A DNA stretch of 64,000 bases from Actinomyces sp. HMSC035G02 (GCA_001838165.1 KV835881.1:853-64852); one strand, 5' to 3'. Positions 17,327-26,624 are shown, counted from the first letter of the stretch. Notes: generated from the sequence alone by a model not told the origin. Numbers and translations: made by a program.

Positions 17327-20300
17327 ATGTTCCACTACCGACGCGCAGCGCTGACGCTCATAGCGGCCGGCACCCTCGCGCTCACCACGATCGGTGTGCC
17401 CGCAGCCTTTGCGGACGAGGCCGACGCCACCCAGGCCTCGTCCTCCCAGCAGGGCGGCGATAACTCGCCCAGCACGATCATCGTCCAACTCGACGCGCGT
17501 GATGGCGGAGTCGACCGCGCCTCGTACTACGCGCAGATGAAGACGCGCATCGGCGAGGCCGTGGCTGCGGCCAGCCCGGGCTCCACCATGTCCGATGTGC
17601 GCGACTACCTCCACGCCTTCGATGGATTTGCGATCCAGGCGCCCGCCTCGACTCTTGCGGCGATCCAGGCGACGGCTGGCGTCAAGGGCGCTTTCCTGGA
17701 CGGAGACAACTCCTTCGTCACCGACGAGGAGATCAACGGACAGTACCGCGCCGCTGCCGGCGGTGGAGACTCCGGCATCACGCCCGGGGCGGCGGCGCGG
17801 ATGATGCGAGCCAACGCGGCCTCCCAGAAGGGACAGGGCCAGGTCATTGAGCTCATCGACAGTGGTATCGATACCTCGCACGAGGCCTTTGCTGGCGACC
17901 TGGATGCCGCGTCACTGCGCCTCACGCAGGATGCGGCAGCTTCCCTGACCTCCCAGCTGGGCGCGGGCAAGGCGGGAGTCTGGGTCAGCCCCAAGATTCC
18001 TTTCGCCTACGACTACGGTGACGGGGACACGAACGTGCTCGCCACGGACGAAGGAGACGAGCATGCGCGCGCTGCGAACACCCAGGGCACGCGCGTCGCC
18101 GCGCTCGCGGCGGCCAACGGGGGGCAGTTTGCCGGTGCCGCACCCCAGGCGCAGCTCATCGTCGCGAAGGTAACGAAGGATCCGGGCAATCACGCCAGCG
18201 ATGTCGACCTGCTGGCGGCGCTCGACGACGCGATGGTTCTGCGCCCCGACGTCGTCTCCGTGTCTTTCTCCAAGACCGAAGGAATGAGCGACGCCGCCGC
18301 GTCCCTCTATTCCCAGGTCTACGAGACTCTCGGCGCGCAGGGCACGACCGTCTACGCGCCCGCCGGGGACGTTGAGCGCTATGGGCGCGCGGACGACCCG
18401 GACAATGGCGCGCTCGGTTTCCCCGCCGCCTTCTCTTCGACCCTCGCGGTCGCCTCGGTCAACGAGCAGGAGATCATGGGAGCCATCACCTACGGCGACC
18501 ACCTGATCGGATACCGCCCCGTCACCCGCATGGGCAAGGGCGACGGACCGGGATTTGACTCTCTTGCCGAGGGAACCTACCGCGTCGTCTACTCCGGAAA
18601 CGGCTCGAGCGAAGACCTGACGAAGTACCTGGGCGCGGACTATGGGGACCTGTCCCACACGATCCTCCTCGAGGAGCTGGGAGGCAACGACTCACGCGGT
18701 AACTCGGTGGAGGTCAAGCACAAGATCAAGGCCCTCAAGTCCCTGACCAGCAAGCCCGCCGGCGTTCTGCTCGGCCACTGGTACGACACCGAAACCCCCG
18801 TGAAGTGGTCGGTCGACCGCTGGTTTAGCATCCCGATGGGCACCATCACGACCTCGGACCGCAACCGCCTCTACGACGCGATCAAGGCTTCCGGCACCGG
18901 ATCGATCGAGGTCAGTGTCTCTCCCTCCACGACCCTCACCGTGCCTGAGAGCCTGTCCGCGTCGGACTTCTCTTCGACCGGCGCCACCCCTGACCTGCGG
19001 CTCAAGCCCGAGGTCGCAGCACCCGGCGGCAGGGTCGCGTCCGCCACACCCGGAAACGACTACGACAACGAGTCTGGCACGGCCGAGGCCTCGGGTCAGG
19101 CCGCCGCGGTCGCTACCCTCGTGCGTCAGCGCGTGGCATCCGACCCCGCCTTCGCGGGTCTGTCGGACGCCGAGAAGAACGCCGTAGTCACGAAGCTCCT
19201 GATGGGCACCGCCCGTCCGATCGTGGACGCGGAGCAAAATGACGGCACGTACTACTCGCCGCGCCGCGTGGGCGCAGGCCTCGTGGATGCCCAGGGGGCC
19301 ACGACCTCATTTGTGTACCCGAGCGTCGTCGGCGCGGCGAACCCGTCGCGTCCCAAGGCCGACCTGGGTGAGGGCACCTCCGGCTGGAGCTTCCAGGTGA
19401 CCCTGACGAACGTCTCCGACACCGCCCGCACTTTCACCCTCGGCGGCCAGGCGCTGTCCGAAAAGGTCGAGAGCATGCTGCTGTCGCACCACTCGACCAA
19501 CTGGGCGGGGAAGGGGATCGACCTGACGTTCTCCGCGGACTCGGTGACCGTGCCTGCCAAGGGCGAGGCCACCGTGACCGTCACCGTGACCCCGCGCGAG
19601 GCCTTCGCCTCGTACGCGGCCGCGAACACCCCCAAGGGAACGTTCATCGACGGTGCCGTGACCTTCACGAGCACCGACGGAGCTCCGAACCTCACCGTCC
19701 CCTACATGGGCTTCTACGGCTCCTGGGGCACGCCCGCCATCTTCGACCAGGTCACCCCGAACAACCACATCAGCGGCTACGGGTCGACCTTCATGGACGG
19801 AAACCTCCCGTTCGGACAGCAGAGCCCCTTCGATGTCGAGGACGAGCGGATGATCAACGGGGTCGATCCCGACCTCTTCATCATCACCCGTTCGACGGGC
19901 GAGAACGCGCGTAGGGGCGTGCACCCGGGCACCGTGCTGCTGCGCTCCGTGTCCTCCCTGACCTACACCTTCGCCAACGAGGCCGGGGAGACGATCCGCT
20001 CCTTCACGTGCGGGCGCGCGGATCGGTCCATCTACGACGTGCAGGAGCGCTCGCCGCGCACTGTCGAGGACTCTGTGCCCGGATGCGACCCCTGGTTCTC
20101 CGGCTACGCGCCCGATGGAAGAGAGCTGCCGGATGGACGCTACACGCTGACGATTGAGGCCTCGACCTACGGCCCGTCGCCCGCGACCCAGCGCATTAGT
20201 TACGCCGTCACGCTGGACACGCAGGCTCCCGTCATCTCGAACGTGACGGTGTCGGGTGAGGGCGCGGACCGTGTCCTGTCCTTCGACGTCACCGACTCCT

Positions 20301-21241
20301 CGGCGATCGCCGGTATCGGCTTCTCGGCGACCCCGGATGGGAAGGTCGTCGAGCGCGGCGCCGAGGTCTACCCGACCGAGCGTGGCGAGGATGGGCTTGT
20401 CCACAGCCACTTCGACGTGCCGCTGAAGGACGCCCTCACGAGCATCGGCGGTGACCCGTCGACGATCTACCTGCACGTATGGGACTGGCCGGTCAACGGG
20501 GCAGCGGCCCCGGTCGCTCTCAAGGCGATCCCCATGACGTCGCTGACGTTGTCGCACCAGTCGGCCACGCTCGCCGTCGGTGAGACCGTCACGCTGAGTG
20601 CCACCCACGAACCCGCGGACGCGAACGTGACCGGAGTCGTCTGGTCCTCCTCGGACGAGGCCGTGGCGACGGTGAGCGCGACCGGTGAAGTCAGCGCGGT
20701 GGGCGCGGGCGACGCGACCGTCACCGTGTCCGACCCGACGCAGCCGAGCGTGTCCGCCAGCGCCACCATTCACGTGAATGCTCCCGCCCCCGCGCCCAAG
20801 GCCGGTACCTGGAAGCGCGATGGCCGCGGATGGTGGTACCGCTACGAGGATGGCACCTACCCCGCCGATACGACGCTGACGATCGACGGAGCGACGTACC
20901 GTTTCGACGCGCGCGGCTACATGCGCACCGGCTGGGTGAAGGAGCAGGGCTCGTGGTACTACCACAACGCATCCGGCGCGCAGGCGAGCGGGTGGGTCCT
21001 CGACGGGATCTCCTGGTACTACCTGGATCCGGCAACGGGCGTCATGGCGACCGGCTGGGTGAAGGACGGCGACACCTGGTACTACCTCAATCCCGCCACC
21101 GGCAAGATGGTGACGGGGTGGCTCAAGGACGGCGGTGCCTGGTACTACCTCAAGGCCGGTAGCGGTGCCATGGCCACGGGCCGACTGCGCATCTTCTGGA
21201 AGTGGTACACCTTCTCCGAGGCGGGGCAGCTGATCAGCTAG
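17327..21241 (+). CDS. Secreted subtilase-like pseudoprotease with GW cell-wall-binding repeats
   Basis: 1304 aa from the ATG at 17327 (MFHYRRAALTL, then AFA29 cleavage); upstream in-frame codons lack a signal peptide and are rejected. Domain order follows the 1324-aa paralogue: propeptide, S8 domain with PA insert, C5a-peptidase-type Fn3, Big2-like domain (near 1070-1145) and about seven GW repeats. Catalytic Asp178 (LIDSGID) is kept, but catalytic His is Gln253 (TQGTR where paralogues have SHGTH), oxyanion Asn is Asp348 (AGDVE) and nucleophile Ser is Ala586 (SGTAEASG). The frame is otherwise intact, with normal codon use and its own terminator. It is therefore probably expressed but proteolytically inactive, perhaps a binding protein, decoy or regulator of its active neighbours. 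Confidence 0.92.
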   Translation: MFHYRRAALTLIAAGTLALTTIGVPAAFADEADATQASSSQQGGDNSPSTIIVQLDARDGGVDRASYYAQMKTRIGEAVAAASPGSTMSDVRDYLHAFDGFAIQAPASTLAAIQATAGVKGAFLDGDNSFVTDEEINGQYRAAAGGGDSGITPGAAARMMRANAASQKGQGQVIELIDSGIDTSHEAFAGDLDAASLRLTQDAAASLTSQLGAGKAGVWVSPKIPFAYDYGDGDTNVLATDEGDEHARAANTQGTRVAALAAANGGQFAGAAPQAQLIVAKVTKDPGNHASDVDLLAALDDAMVLRPDVVSVSFSKTEGMSDAAASLYSQVYETLGAQGTTVYAPAGDVERYGRADDPDNGALGFPAAFSSTLAVASVNEQEIMGAITYGDHLIGYRPVTRMGKGDGPGFDSLAEGTYRVVYSGNGSSEDLTKYLGADYGDLSHTILLEELGGNDSRGNSVEVKHKIKALKSLTSKPAGVLLGHWYDTETPVKWSVDRWFSIPMGTITTSDRNRLYDAIKASGTGSIEVSVSPSTTLTVPESLSASDFSSTGATPDLRLKPEVAAPGGRVASATPGNDYDNESGTAEASGQAAAVATLVRQRVASDPAFAGLSDAEKNAVVTKLLMGTARPIVDAEQNDGTYYSPRRVGAGLVDAQGATTSFVYPSVVGAANPSRPKADLGEGTSGWSFQVTLTNVSDTARTFTLGGQALSEKVESMLLSHHSTNWAGKGIDLTFSADSVTVPAKGEATVTVTVTPREAFASYAAANTPKGTFIDGAVTFTSTDGAPNLTVPYMGFYGSWGTPAIFDQVTPNNHISGYGSTFMDGNLPFGQQSPFDVEDERMINGVDPDLFIITRSTGENARRGVHPGTVLLRSVSSLTYTFANEAGETIRSFTCGRADRSIYDVQERSPRTVEDSVPGCDPWFSGYAPDGRELPDGRYTLTIEASTYGPSPATQRISYAVTLDTQAPVISNVTVSGEGADRVLSFDVTDSSAIAGIGFSATPDGKVVERGAEVYPTERGEDGLVHSHFDVPLKDALTSIGGDPSTIYLHVWDWPVNGAAAPVALKAIPMTSLTLSHQSATLAVGETVTLSATHEPADANVTGVVWSSSDEAVATVSATGEVSAVGAGDATVTVSDPTQPSVSASATIHVNAPAPAPKAGTWKRDGRGWWYRYEDGTYPADTTLTIDGATYRFDARGYMRTGWVKEQGSWYYHNASGAQASGWVLDGISWYYLDPATGVMATGWVKDGDTWYYLNPATGKMVTGWLKDGGAWYYLKAGSGAMATGRLRIFWKWYTFSEAGQLIS

Positions 21242-21262
21242 GCCGCTTCTAAGACTCGCCGT

Positions 21263-21305
21263 CCAGGCCCGCACACCCCGCTACACGTGGGGCGTGCGGG
21301 CCTGG
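21263..21305 (+). terminator. Terminator of the pseudoprotease gene
   Basis: 17-bp inverted repeat with one mismatch (CCAGGCCCGCACACCCC with GGGGCGTGCGGGCCTGG), 21 bp after the stop. Confidence 0.75.
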
Positions 21306-21330
21306 CGTCTGACAAAGGGAGAAAGCGCGA

Positions 21331-21538
21331 AAATTCCCAGGGTTTTTTCAGGTTGTCTTGCCGTTGTCGCAAGGTTCGTTCTTTACACTGAATGTCATCA
21401 CAAGGGAATACGGCACGGACCATGAGGGTCCGGGACATGCCGACGAGACTTTTTCGAGGAGCCTTCTGGGAAAACTTGCACTGTGTTGATGGGATAAGCC
21501 GAGGGGTCGACCGCCAGGTCGGCCCCTCGGCCTATCCG
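21331..21538 (+). ncRNA. Duplicated structured intergenic module, copy 1 (candidate small RNA)
   Basis: About 208 bp aligned throughout with 25765-25971. Shared parts are a CTTGC/GCAAG mini-hairpin, a possible -10 (TACACT), the block ATCACAAGGGAAT, a hairpin GGACC-loop-GGTCC inside GGCA/TGCC, the block TTGCACTGTGTTGATGGG, and a final stem of about 20 bp with GCCA loop (21493-21536). Base changes between copies mostly keep pairing. It contains no plausible protein. The RNA interpretation is inference. Confidence 0.45.
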
Positions 21539-21617
21539 CGAGCCTGCACAAAATGTCAGTGTGTGGACACGGGGCCATCTATCGGACATGCATACTGCAC
21601 AACTGGAAGAACTTTCG

Positions 21618-21623
21618 CATAAT
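21618..21623 (+). promoter_or_regulatory. Weak candidate -10 for the downstream subtilase
   Basis: CATAAT about 65 bp upstream of the start; the -35 region 17 bp upstream (CTGCAC) is poor. Listed only as the best candidate between the duplicated module and the gene. Confidence 0.2.
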
Positions 21624-21687
21624 GGGACGGCGCGTCACCCGGACGCGCATCTGATCGTCATCTCGTCGACACGTAAGTGAGCCATTG

Positions 21688-24600
21688 ATGTCCCATCACT
21701 CCACCCCGGCACTCGCGCTCGCCGCAGCCCTCGCCCTAACCGGCGCGAGCGTCCCGGCGCTCGCAGCGAGCCCGCAGCCGGGCGGTGCCCTCCCCGCCAA
21801 CCCCACCCAGGCCTCGTCAACCGACGCGCAGTCGGGGACGCGAGTCGAGGACGCGCAGCTGTCCATCCGCCAGGCCGAGGCCGGGGGAGTCACCCTGCCC
21901 GACGCCTCGTCCGCGCTGGAGACGGCCGACGATACCCCGACGACGATCATCGTCCAGCTGGAGGATGGAACAGCCGGTAGCTCCACCCAGGCCACGCGCG
22001 ACGACGTGAAGACAGGCATAGCCTCCGCTGTGGAGGGAGTCGTCCCCGGCGCTCAGGTCACGAATGTGCGCGACTACACGAACGCGCTCGACGGCTTTGC
22101 CATCGAGGCACCCGGCTCCGCTCTGTCCGCGATCCGACAGGTCGAGGGCGTGAAGACCGCGTTCATCGAAGGCGTCCACAAGCCGCTGGAGAATGCGGCG
22201 CAGGGGAGCGGCGCGCCCGTCCTCAAGAACGCCTCGTCCCTGGCGATGACGCGCGCGAACGAGGTCTCCCTCAAGGGCGATCGTCAGGTCATCGAGGTCA
22301 TCGACTCCGGCCTGCAGACCGACCACGACGCCTTCGCCGGCTCGATGGACGGCGTCGACGTGCGCATGAGCCAGGACGACGTGCAAGCCTTTGCGGGCAA
22401 GCTCCCGCACGGCGGAGCCGGCACGTACGTCAACAGCAAGATCCCCTTCGCCTACGACTACGCGGACAACGACGCCGACGTCGTCCCCCATTCCGAGAAA
22501 GACCTGTCCCACGGCACGCACGTCACCGCGATCGCGGCCGCCAACGCGGACGTCCTGCAGGGCACCGCGCCCCACGCGCAGATCGTCGTCGCGAAGGTCG
22601 CTTCGGACGCGGACGGCTCGATGCCCGACAGCGCCCTGCTGGCTGCCCTCGACGATGCGCTCGTCATCAAGCCCGACGTCATCAACCTGTCCCTGGGCGA
22701 CGACTCCGGCATGAGCAGTGACGCGGGCAGCGTCTTCGCCGGCGTGTACGAGAAGCTGAATGCTGCTGGTATCACCGTCAACGCTGCGGGCGGCAACGCC
22801 TTCTCCAACGCCTACGGCAACAACTCCGGCCAGAACAAGCCGTTTGCGACCGACCCCGACACGGGCACGCTCGGCGAACCCGCCTCCTACAAGTCCACCC
22901 TGGCCGTCGCCTCAGTCGACAACCAGGAGGCCCTGTCCTACGTGAGCCTGGGCGATCGCAAGATCGCCTACCGCACCGCCCTCGACGGCCAGGGCGAGGC
23001 AGTGCGTAGCCTGCGCGACATCCCCGAAAAGAGCTACCGTGTCGTCGATGCCGGCGCTGGCGGCGGCGACGAGCTCGACAAGTACGCGGGCACCAACCGG
23101 TTGAGCCTCGCTGACGCGATTGTTCTTGAAGACAAGGGCGGTACCGATACCCGGACCGGTACGGCGATGACTGACGATCTCAAGGCCTCGTACCTGACGG
23201 GCTTCCCGTCCGCGCCTGCGGCTCTCATGATCGCCGACACGGACGAGTCTGCCACGCCGTACCAGGCGATCCTAGGCTCGACCACCTCGATGCCGACGGT
23301 CACCATCACCAAGAAGGACGGTGAGGCGATCCGCGAGGCCCTGGCTGCCGCAAACGGTGCCGACGTGTACCTGACCGTCACGCACTCCGGCATCGTTCTG
23401 GCCTCGAACAACCCGACCGCCTCGGAGTTCTCGGCGTGGGGCGTGGCCCCCGACCTGACCCTCAAGCCTGAGATCGCGGCCCCCGGCGGCGACATCATGT
23501 CGGCCTACCTCGGCAACGAGTACCAGCGCCTGTCGGGCACGTCGATGGCATCCCCGCAGGTCGCGGGCATCAGCGCCCTCGTGCGCCAGCGCCTCGCGAA
23601 CGATCCCGCCTTCTCCGGCATGAGCGCCGAGCAGAAGAACGCCGTCGTCACCAACCTCCTCATGGGCACCGCCCACCCGCTCATCGACGTCGAGCTGGGC
23701 GACGGCACCTACTACTCGCCGCGCAGGGTCGGCGCGGGCGCCGTTGACGCACTCGCAGCGACCACCGCGACCGTCTACCCGACCGTCGTCGGTGCCGCCG
23801 ATCCCTCACGACCCAAGGCCGACCTCGGCGACGGAACGAACGGCTGGACCTTCCAGGTGCGCCTGACCAACCTCTCCGATGCTGCCCACACCTACACCCT
23901 CGGCGGCCAGGCGCTCTCCGAGATGGTCGAGGAGGGCCTCTTCGCCGAGCACTCGCAGAACTGGGCGGGCGCGGGCATCTCGCTGACCTTCTCCGGTGAC
24001 GGCCAGGCCGAGGCCGGGGACGCCCAGCAGATCACGGTCCCCGCGAAGTCGGATGCCACCGTGACCGTCACCGTGACCCCCGAGTCCGAGTTCGCGACCT
24101 TTGCCTCGGCGAACACCCCGAAGGGAACCTTCATCGACGGTGCCGTGACCTTCACGAGCGAGGATGGGACCCCGAGCCTGACCGTGCCCTACCTGGGCTT
24201 CTACGGCTCCTGGGGAGCGCCCAGCGTCTTCGACGGCAAGTGGTCGGACGACGAGACGACGCCCGTGCACGTCTACCGCTCGGCTCTAGTCAACGCCCAC
24301 TCGTCCATCCCGCTGGGAGCGCTGAACCCGCTGTCGGACAAGCAGGACTCGAACCTGGTCACCACGATCAACACGCAGCGCCTCATCACGTCGCGCGCCA
24401 AGTGGGCGGGCGCCCCCGACAAGATCGTGCCGATGACCGGCATGCTGCGCTCCGTCCCGTCGATGACTCTCACCTACCGCAACTCCGCGGGGCAGTCTGT
24501 GCGCTCCTACACGATCAACCGCGTGCGCAAGTCCCTCTACGACCTCGAGAGCGGCTGGACGAAGCCGGGCGAGTTCGCCGGTGAGGAGCCCTTCTTCGAT

Positions 24601-25662
24601 GGCTACGACGAGTCCGGGAACGCCCTGCCCGACGGCGCCTACACTCTGACGATTGAGGCCGCGACGGACGGTCCGTCCTCGCAGAAGCAGCAGATGAGCT
24701 ACGAGTTCACGCTGGACACGCAGGCCCCCGTCATCTCCAACCTGACGGTGAGCGGCGAGGGAGATGCTCGCACGGTGTCCTTCGATGTCACCGACGCCTC
24801 GCCCGTGGCCGGCATCGACTTCCACGAGGACGCTGACGGCACGTGGTACTACCGCAAGCTCGTCGAGGACGACGGCGAGATCCTGGCCGATGGCACGCAC
24901 CGCTACCACTTCGACGTGCCCGTCTCGGAGCTTAAGTCCGCGTGGGCTGCGCAGGGACGCACGGACGAGGCCCCGGTGGCCCCGTACCTGTTCGCCTGGG
25001 ACTGGGGCGTCAACCCCGCGAAGCAGGAGGTGCGCGTCCAGGGTGATCCCGCCCCTGCCCCGAGTGTGGATCCGACGCCTGCGCCGACTCCTGAGCCGAC
25101 GCCTGCGCCTACTCCGGCCCCGACTCCGGCTCCCGAGCCTGCTCCTGCTCCTGCCCCGCAGGGTGGCCAGTGGATCAGCGATTCGGTCGGCTGGTGGTAT
25201 CGGTACGCGGATGGTTCCTATCCGGCTGGCCGGGCGGTGCAGATCGGTAACTCGATCTATCGTTTTGATGCCAGCGGATACATGCGTACCGGCTGGGTCA
25301 GCGAGGGCGGCGCGTGGTACTACCATCACGCGTCGGGAGCGCAGGCGACTGGCTGGGTGAAGGAAGGTTCGTCCTGGTACTACCTGGATCCGGCGTCGGG
25401 TCGTATGGTGACCGGTTGGCTGCTTGATGGGCCGACCTGGTATTACCTGACGCCTGGCAGTGGTGCGATGGCCACGGGTTGGGTGAAGGACGGTTCGTCT
25501 TGGTACTTCATGGCATCCAGCGGCGCGCTGACTACCGGCTGGCTGAAGGATGGTGGCTTCTGGTACTACCTGAGCACCGACTCGGGAGCGATGTACACCG
25601 GCGGTCATTGGATCGGCTGGAAGTGGTACTACTTCAACGAGTCTGGACAGTGGAACGGCTGA
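21688..25662 (+). CDS. Secreted subtilase (S8, C5a-peptidase-like) with GW cell-wall-binding repeats
   Basis: 1324 aa from the ATG at 21688 (MSHHSTPALAL), matching the MSH... start of two neighbouring paralogues; the TTG one codon earlier is not needed. Signal peptide cleaved near ALA26. The catalytic set is complete: Asp206 (VIDSGL), His275 (SHGTH), Asn370 (AGGNA) and Ser619 (GTSMASP). A PA-type insert, C5a-peptidase-type Fn3 (KGTFIDGAVTF, LGFYGSWGAP), a further Ig-like domain, a Pro-rich linker and about eight GW repeats follow. It lacks LRR and Big2 modules. It is expected to be an exported active protease held on the cell wall by its repeats. Confidence 0.95.
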   Translation: MSHHSTPALALAAALALTGASVPALAASPQPGGALPANPTQASSTDAQSGTRVEDAQLSIRQAEAGGVTLPDASSALETADDTPTTIIVQLEDGTAGSSTQATRDDVKTGIASAVEGVVPGAQVTNVRDYTNALDGFAIEAPGSALSAIRQVEGVKTAFIEGVHKPLENAAQGSGAPVLKNASSLAMTRANEVSLKGDRQVIEVIDSGLQTDHDAFAGSMDGVDVRMSQDDVQAFAGKLPHGGAGTYVNSKIPFAYDYADNDADVVPHSEKDLSHGTHVTAIAAANADVLQGTAPHAQIVVAKVASDADGSMPDSALLAALDDALVIKPDVINLSLGDDSGMSSDAGSVFAGVYEKLNAAGITVNAAGGNAFSNAYGNNSGQNKPFATDPDTGTLGEPASYKSTLAVASVDNQEALSYVSLGDRKIAYRTALDGQGEAVRSLRDIPEKSYRVVDAGAGGGDELDKYAGTNRLSLADAIVLEDKGGTDTRTGTAMTDDLKASYLTGFPSAPAALMIADTDESATPYQAILGSTTSMPTVTITKKDGEAIREALAAANGADVYLTVTHSGIVLASNNPTASEFSAWGVAPDLTLKPEIAAPGGDIMSAYLGNEYQRLSGTSMASPQVAGISALVRQRLANDPAFSGMSAEQKNAVVTNLLMGTAHPLIDVELGDGTYYSPRRVGAGAVDALAATTATVYPTVVGAADPSRPKADLGDGTNGWTFQVRLTNLSDAAHTYTLGGQALSEMVEEGLFAEHSQNWAGAGISLTFSGDGQAEAGDAQQITVPAKSDATVTVTVTPESEFATFASANTPKGTFIDGAVTFTSEDGTPSLTVPYLGFYGSWGAPSVFDGKWSDDETTPVHVYRSALVNAHSSIPLGALNPLSDKQDSNLVTTINTQRLITSRAKWAGAPDKIVPMTGMLRSVPSMTLTYRNSAGQSVRSYTINRVRKSLYDLESGWTKPGEFAGEEPFFDGYDESGNALPDGAYTLTIEAATDGPSSQKQQMSYEFTLDTQAPVISNLTVSGEGDARTVSFDVTDASPVAGIDFHEDADGTWYYRKLVEDDGEILADGTHRYHFDVPVSELKSAWAAQGRTDEAPVAPYLFAWDWGVNPAKQEVRVQGDPAPAPSVDPTPAPTPEPTPAPTPAPTPAPEPAPAPAPQGGQWISDSVGWWYRYADGSYPAGRAVQIGNSIYRFDASGYMRTGWVSEGGAWYYHHASGAQATGWVKEGSSWYYLDPASGRMVTGWLLDGPTWYYLTPGSGAMATGWVKDGSSWYFMASSGALTTGWLKDGGFWYYLSTDSGAMYTGGHWIGWKWYYFNESGQWNG

Positions 25663-25696
25663 GGCCTGACGCAACGCGCTGACATGCGTGACGCAG

Positions 25697-25737
25697 TGTG
25701 CGCCCTCGGACGACCTCCGGGGGCGCACACTCGTCTT
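25697..25737 (+). terminator. Terminator of the second subtilase gene
   Basis: Stem GTGTGCGCCCTCGGA with its inverted partner CCGGGGGCGCACAC, followed by TCGTCTTG, about 35 bp after the stop. Confidence 0.7.
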
Positions 25738-25764
25738 GTGATCAGTCAATTATCTGCGGGGTTA

Positions 25765-25971
25765 AAATCCCAGGATTTTCTCAGCTCACCTTGCCGTTGT
25801 TGCAAGGTTGGGCTCCTACAGTAGGTGTCATCACAAGGGAATATGGCACGGGCCACACGGGCTCGGGTAATGCCGACGAGACATCATTGAGGAGCTTTCT
25901 GGGACAACTTGCACTGTGTTGATGGGATACGCCGAGGGGCCGACCGCCAGGTCGGCCCCTCGGCGTATCTG
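25765..25971 (+). ncRNA. Duplicated structured intergenic module, copy 2 (candidate small RNA)
   Basis: Second copy of the module at 21331-21538. Here the terminal stem is a perfect 20-bp inverted repeat (25926-25945 with 25950-25969, loop GCCA), and the internal hairpin reads GGGCC-loop-GGCTC. The next gene downstream is on the opposite strand, so this copy cannot be a 5' leader, which favours a stand-alone RNA or a passive duplicate of the region around a subtilase gene. Confidence 0.45.
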
Positions 25972-26048
25972 CACCGGGAGCGAGTCGTGGGAACTGTACG
26001 CTGTCGGAACTCCGCTATTTCGGGCCCTGTTCTCGCTGCTCACCAATT

Positions 26049-26403
26049 TCGCACGTAATTCTCCGGCGGCTGTTTCAAAGATTGAATTGTGATCGTTGGA
26101 ATTGCAGCGTTTCTGGATGTTGTTGAATGTTCATGCAGTCGAATTACGTGCGACTTTTGTCTGGGCGCGACTACGGCTGGGGTGTTGTGGGCCTTGCGGT
26201 GGTCTCCATGCTGGTCGTAATCGGGGGTTTTGCACTACACGAAGCCCTCTGGCGGCGTGTCGTCGGCGTGTCGGCCCCTCGTGTAGTGCAATTCCCCCCG
26301 TCTTGGCTCTCCTCCACCAATTCCGCATGCAATTCCCCTTAGCAATCTTGTTTGTCTGCTTCAGTTCGCATCGTCAGGTCACTCCTGTTTTGGAATTGCA
26401 TGC
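26049..26403. repeat. Two related long inverted repeats
   Basis: Arms TCGCACGTAATTC (26049-26061) and GAATTACGTGCGA (26141-26153) are a perfect 13-bp dyad. A second pair, GCATGCAATTCC (26325-26336) and GGAATTGCATGC (26392-26403), is a perfect 12-bp dyad. The flanks of the two dyads also resemble each other (CACCAATTYCGCA before the left arms, GCGACTTTTG/GCGACTTTG after the right arms), so they are diverged copies of one element. No coding function is seen. Confidence 0.7.
26233..26299. repeat. 67-bp repeat with 10-bp terminal inverted repeats, copy 1
   Basis: Identical over 67 bp to 26625-26691. The core 56 bp is bounded by CACTACACGA and TCGTGTAGTG and contains two direct copies of CGGCGTGTCG. 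It lies inside the larger intergenic island. Confidence 0.9.
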
Positions 26404-26472
26404 GACTTTGTGGAGCCAGCACGTGCGCATTGCGGTCTTTGCGGTGTCCTGCATCTGGAATCTGCGCGTTCT

Positions 26473-26569
26473 GGATAGGAAGCTGTCTTCTGGATAGGAA
26501 CGGCTCTTCTGGATAGGTTATTTTCCTATCCAGAAGCCGATAACCTATCCAGATCGTCGTTTCCTATCC
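26473..26569. repeat. Inverted array of GGATAGG heptamers phased at 19 bp (array A2)
   Basis: Forward GGATAGG at 26473, 26492 and 26511 and reverse CCTATCC at 26525, 26544 and 26563, all at exact 19-bp spacing, forming a dyad. The 12-bp spacers differ from those in array A1 at 5070, so the heptamer and its phase are conserved while the rest is not. Confidence 0.9.
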
Positions 26570-26624
26570 AGTTCGTTGGCGCCAGACGCCTTCGGTGGCC
26601 TCAGAAGTGGTGGTGCTGAGGGAA

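Noticed and set aside
14525-17881. Minus-strand open frame of 1118 codons
   Set aside because: Antisense shadow across two real genes and a terminator.
17327-21241. Pseudogene call for the catalytic-site-less subtilase
   Set aside because: The frame is intact for 1304 codons with signal peptide, all domains and a terminator, so it is reported as a pseudoprotease CDS rather than a broken gene.
7537-25662. LPXTG sortase anchoring of the surface proteins
   Set aside because: All four proteins end in GW-type repeats with no LPXTG motif, hydrophobic tail or basic end.
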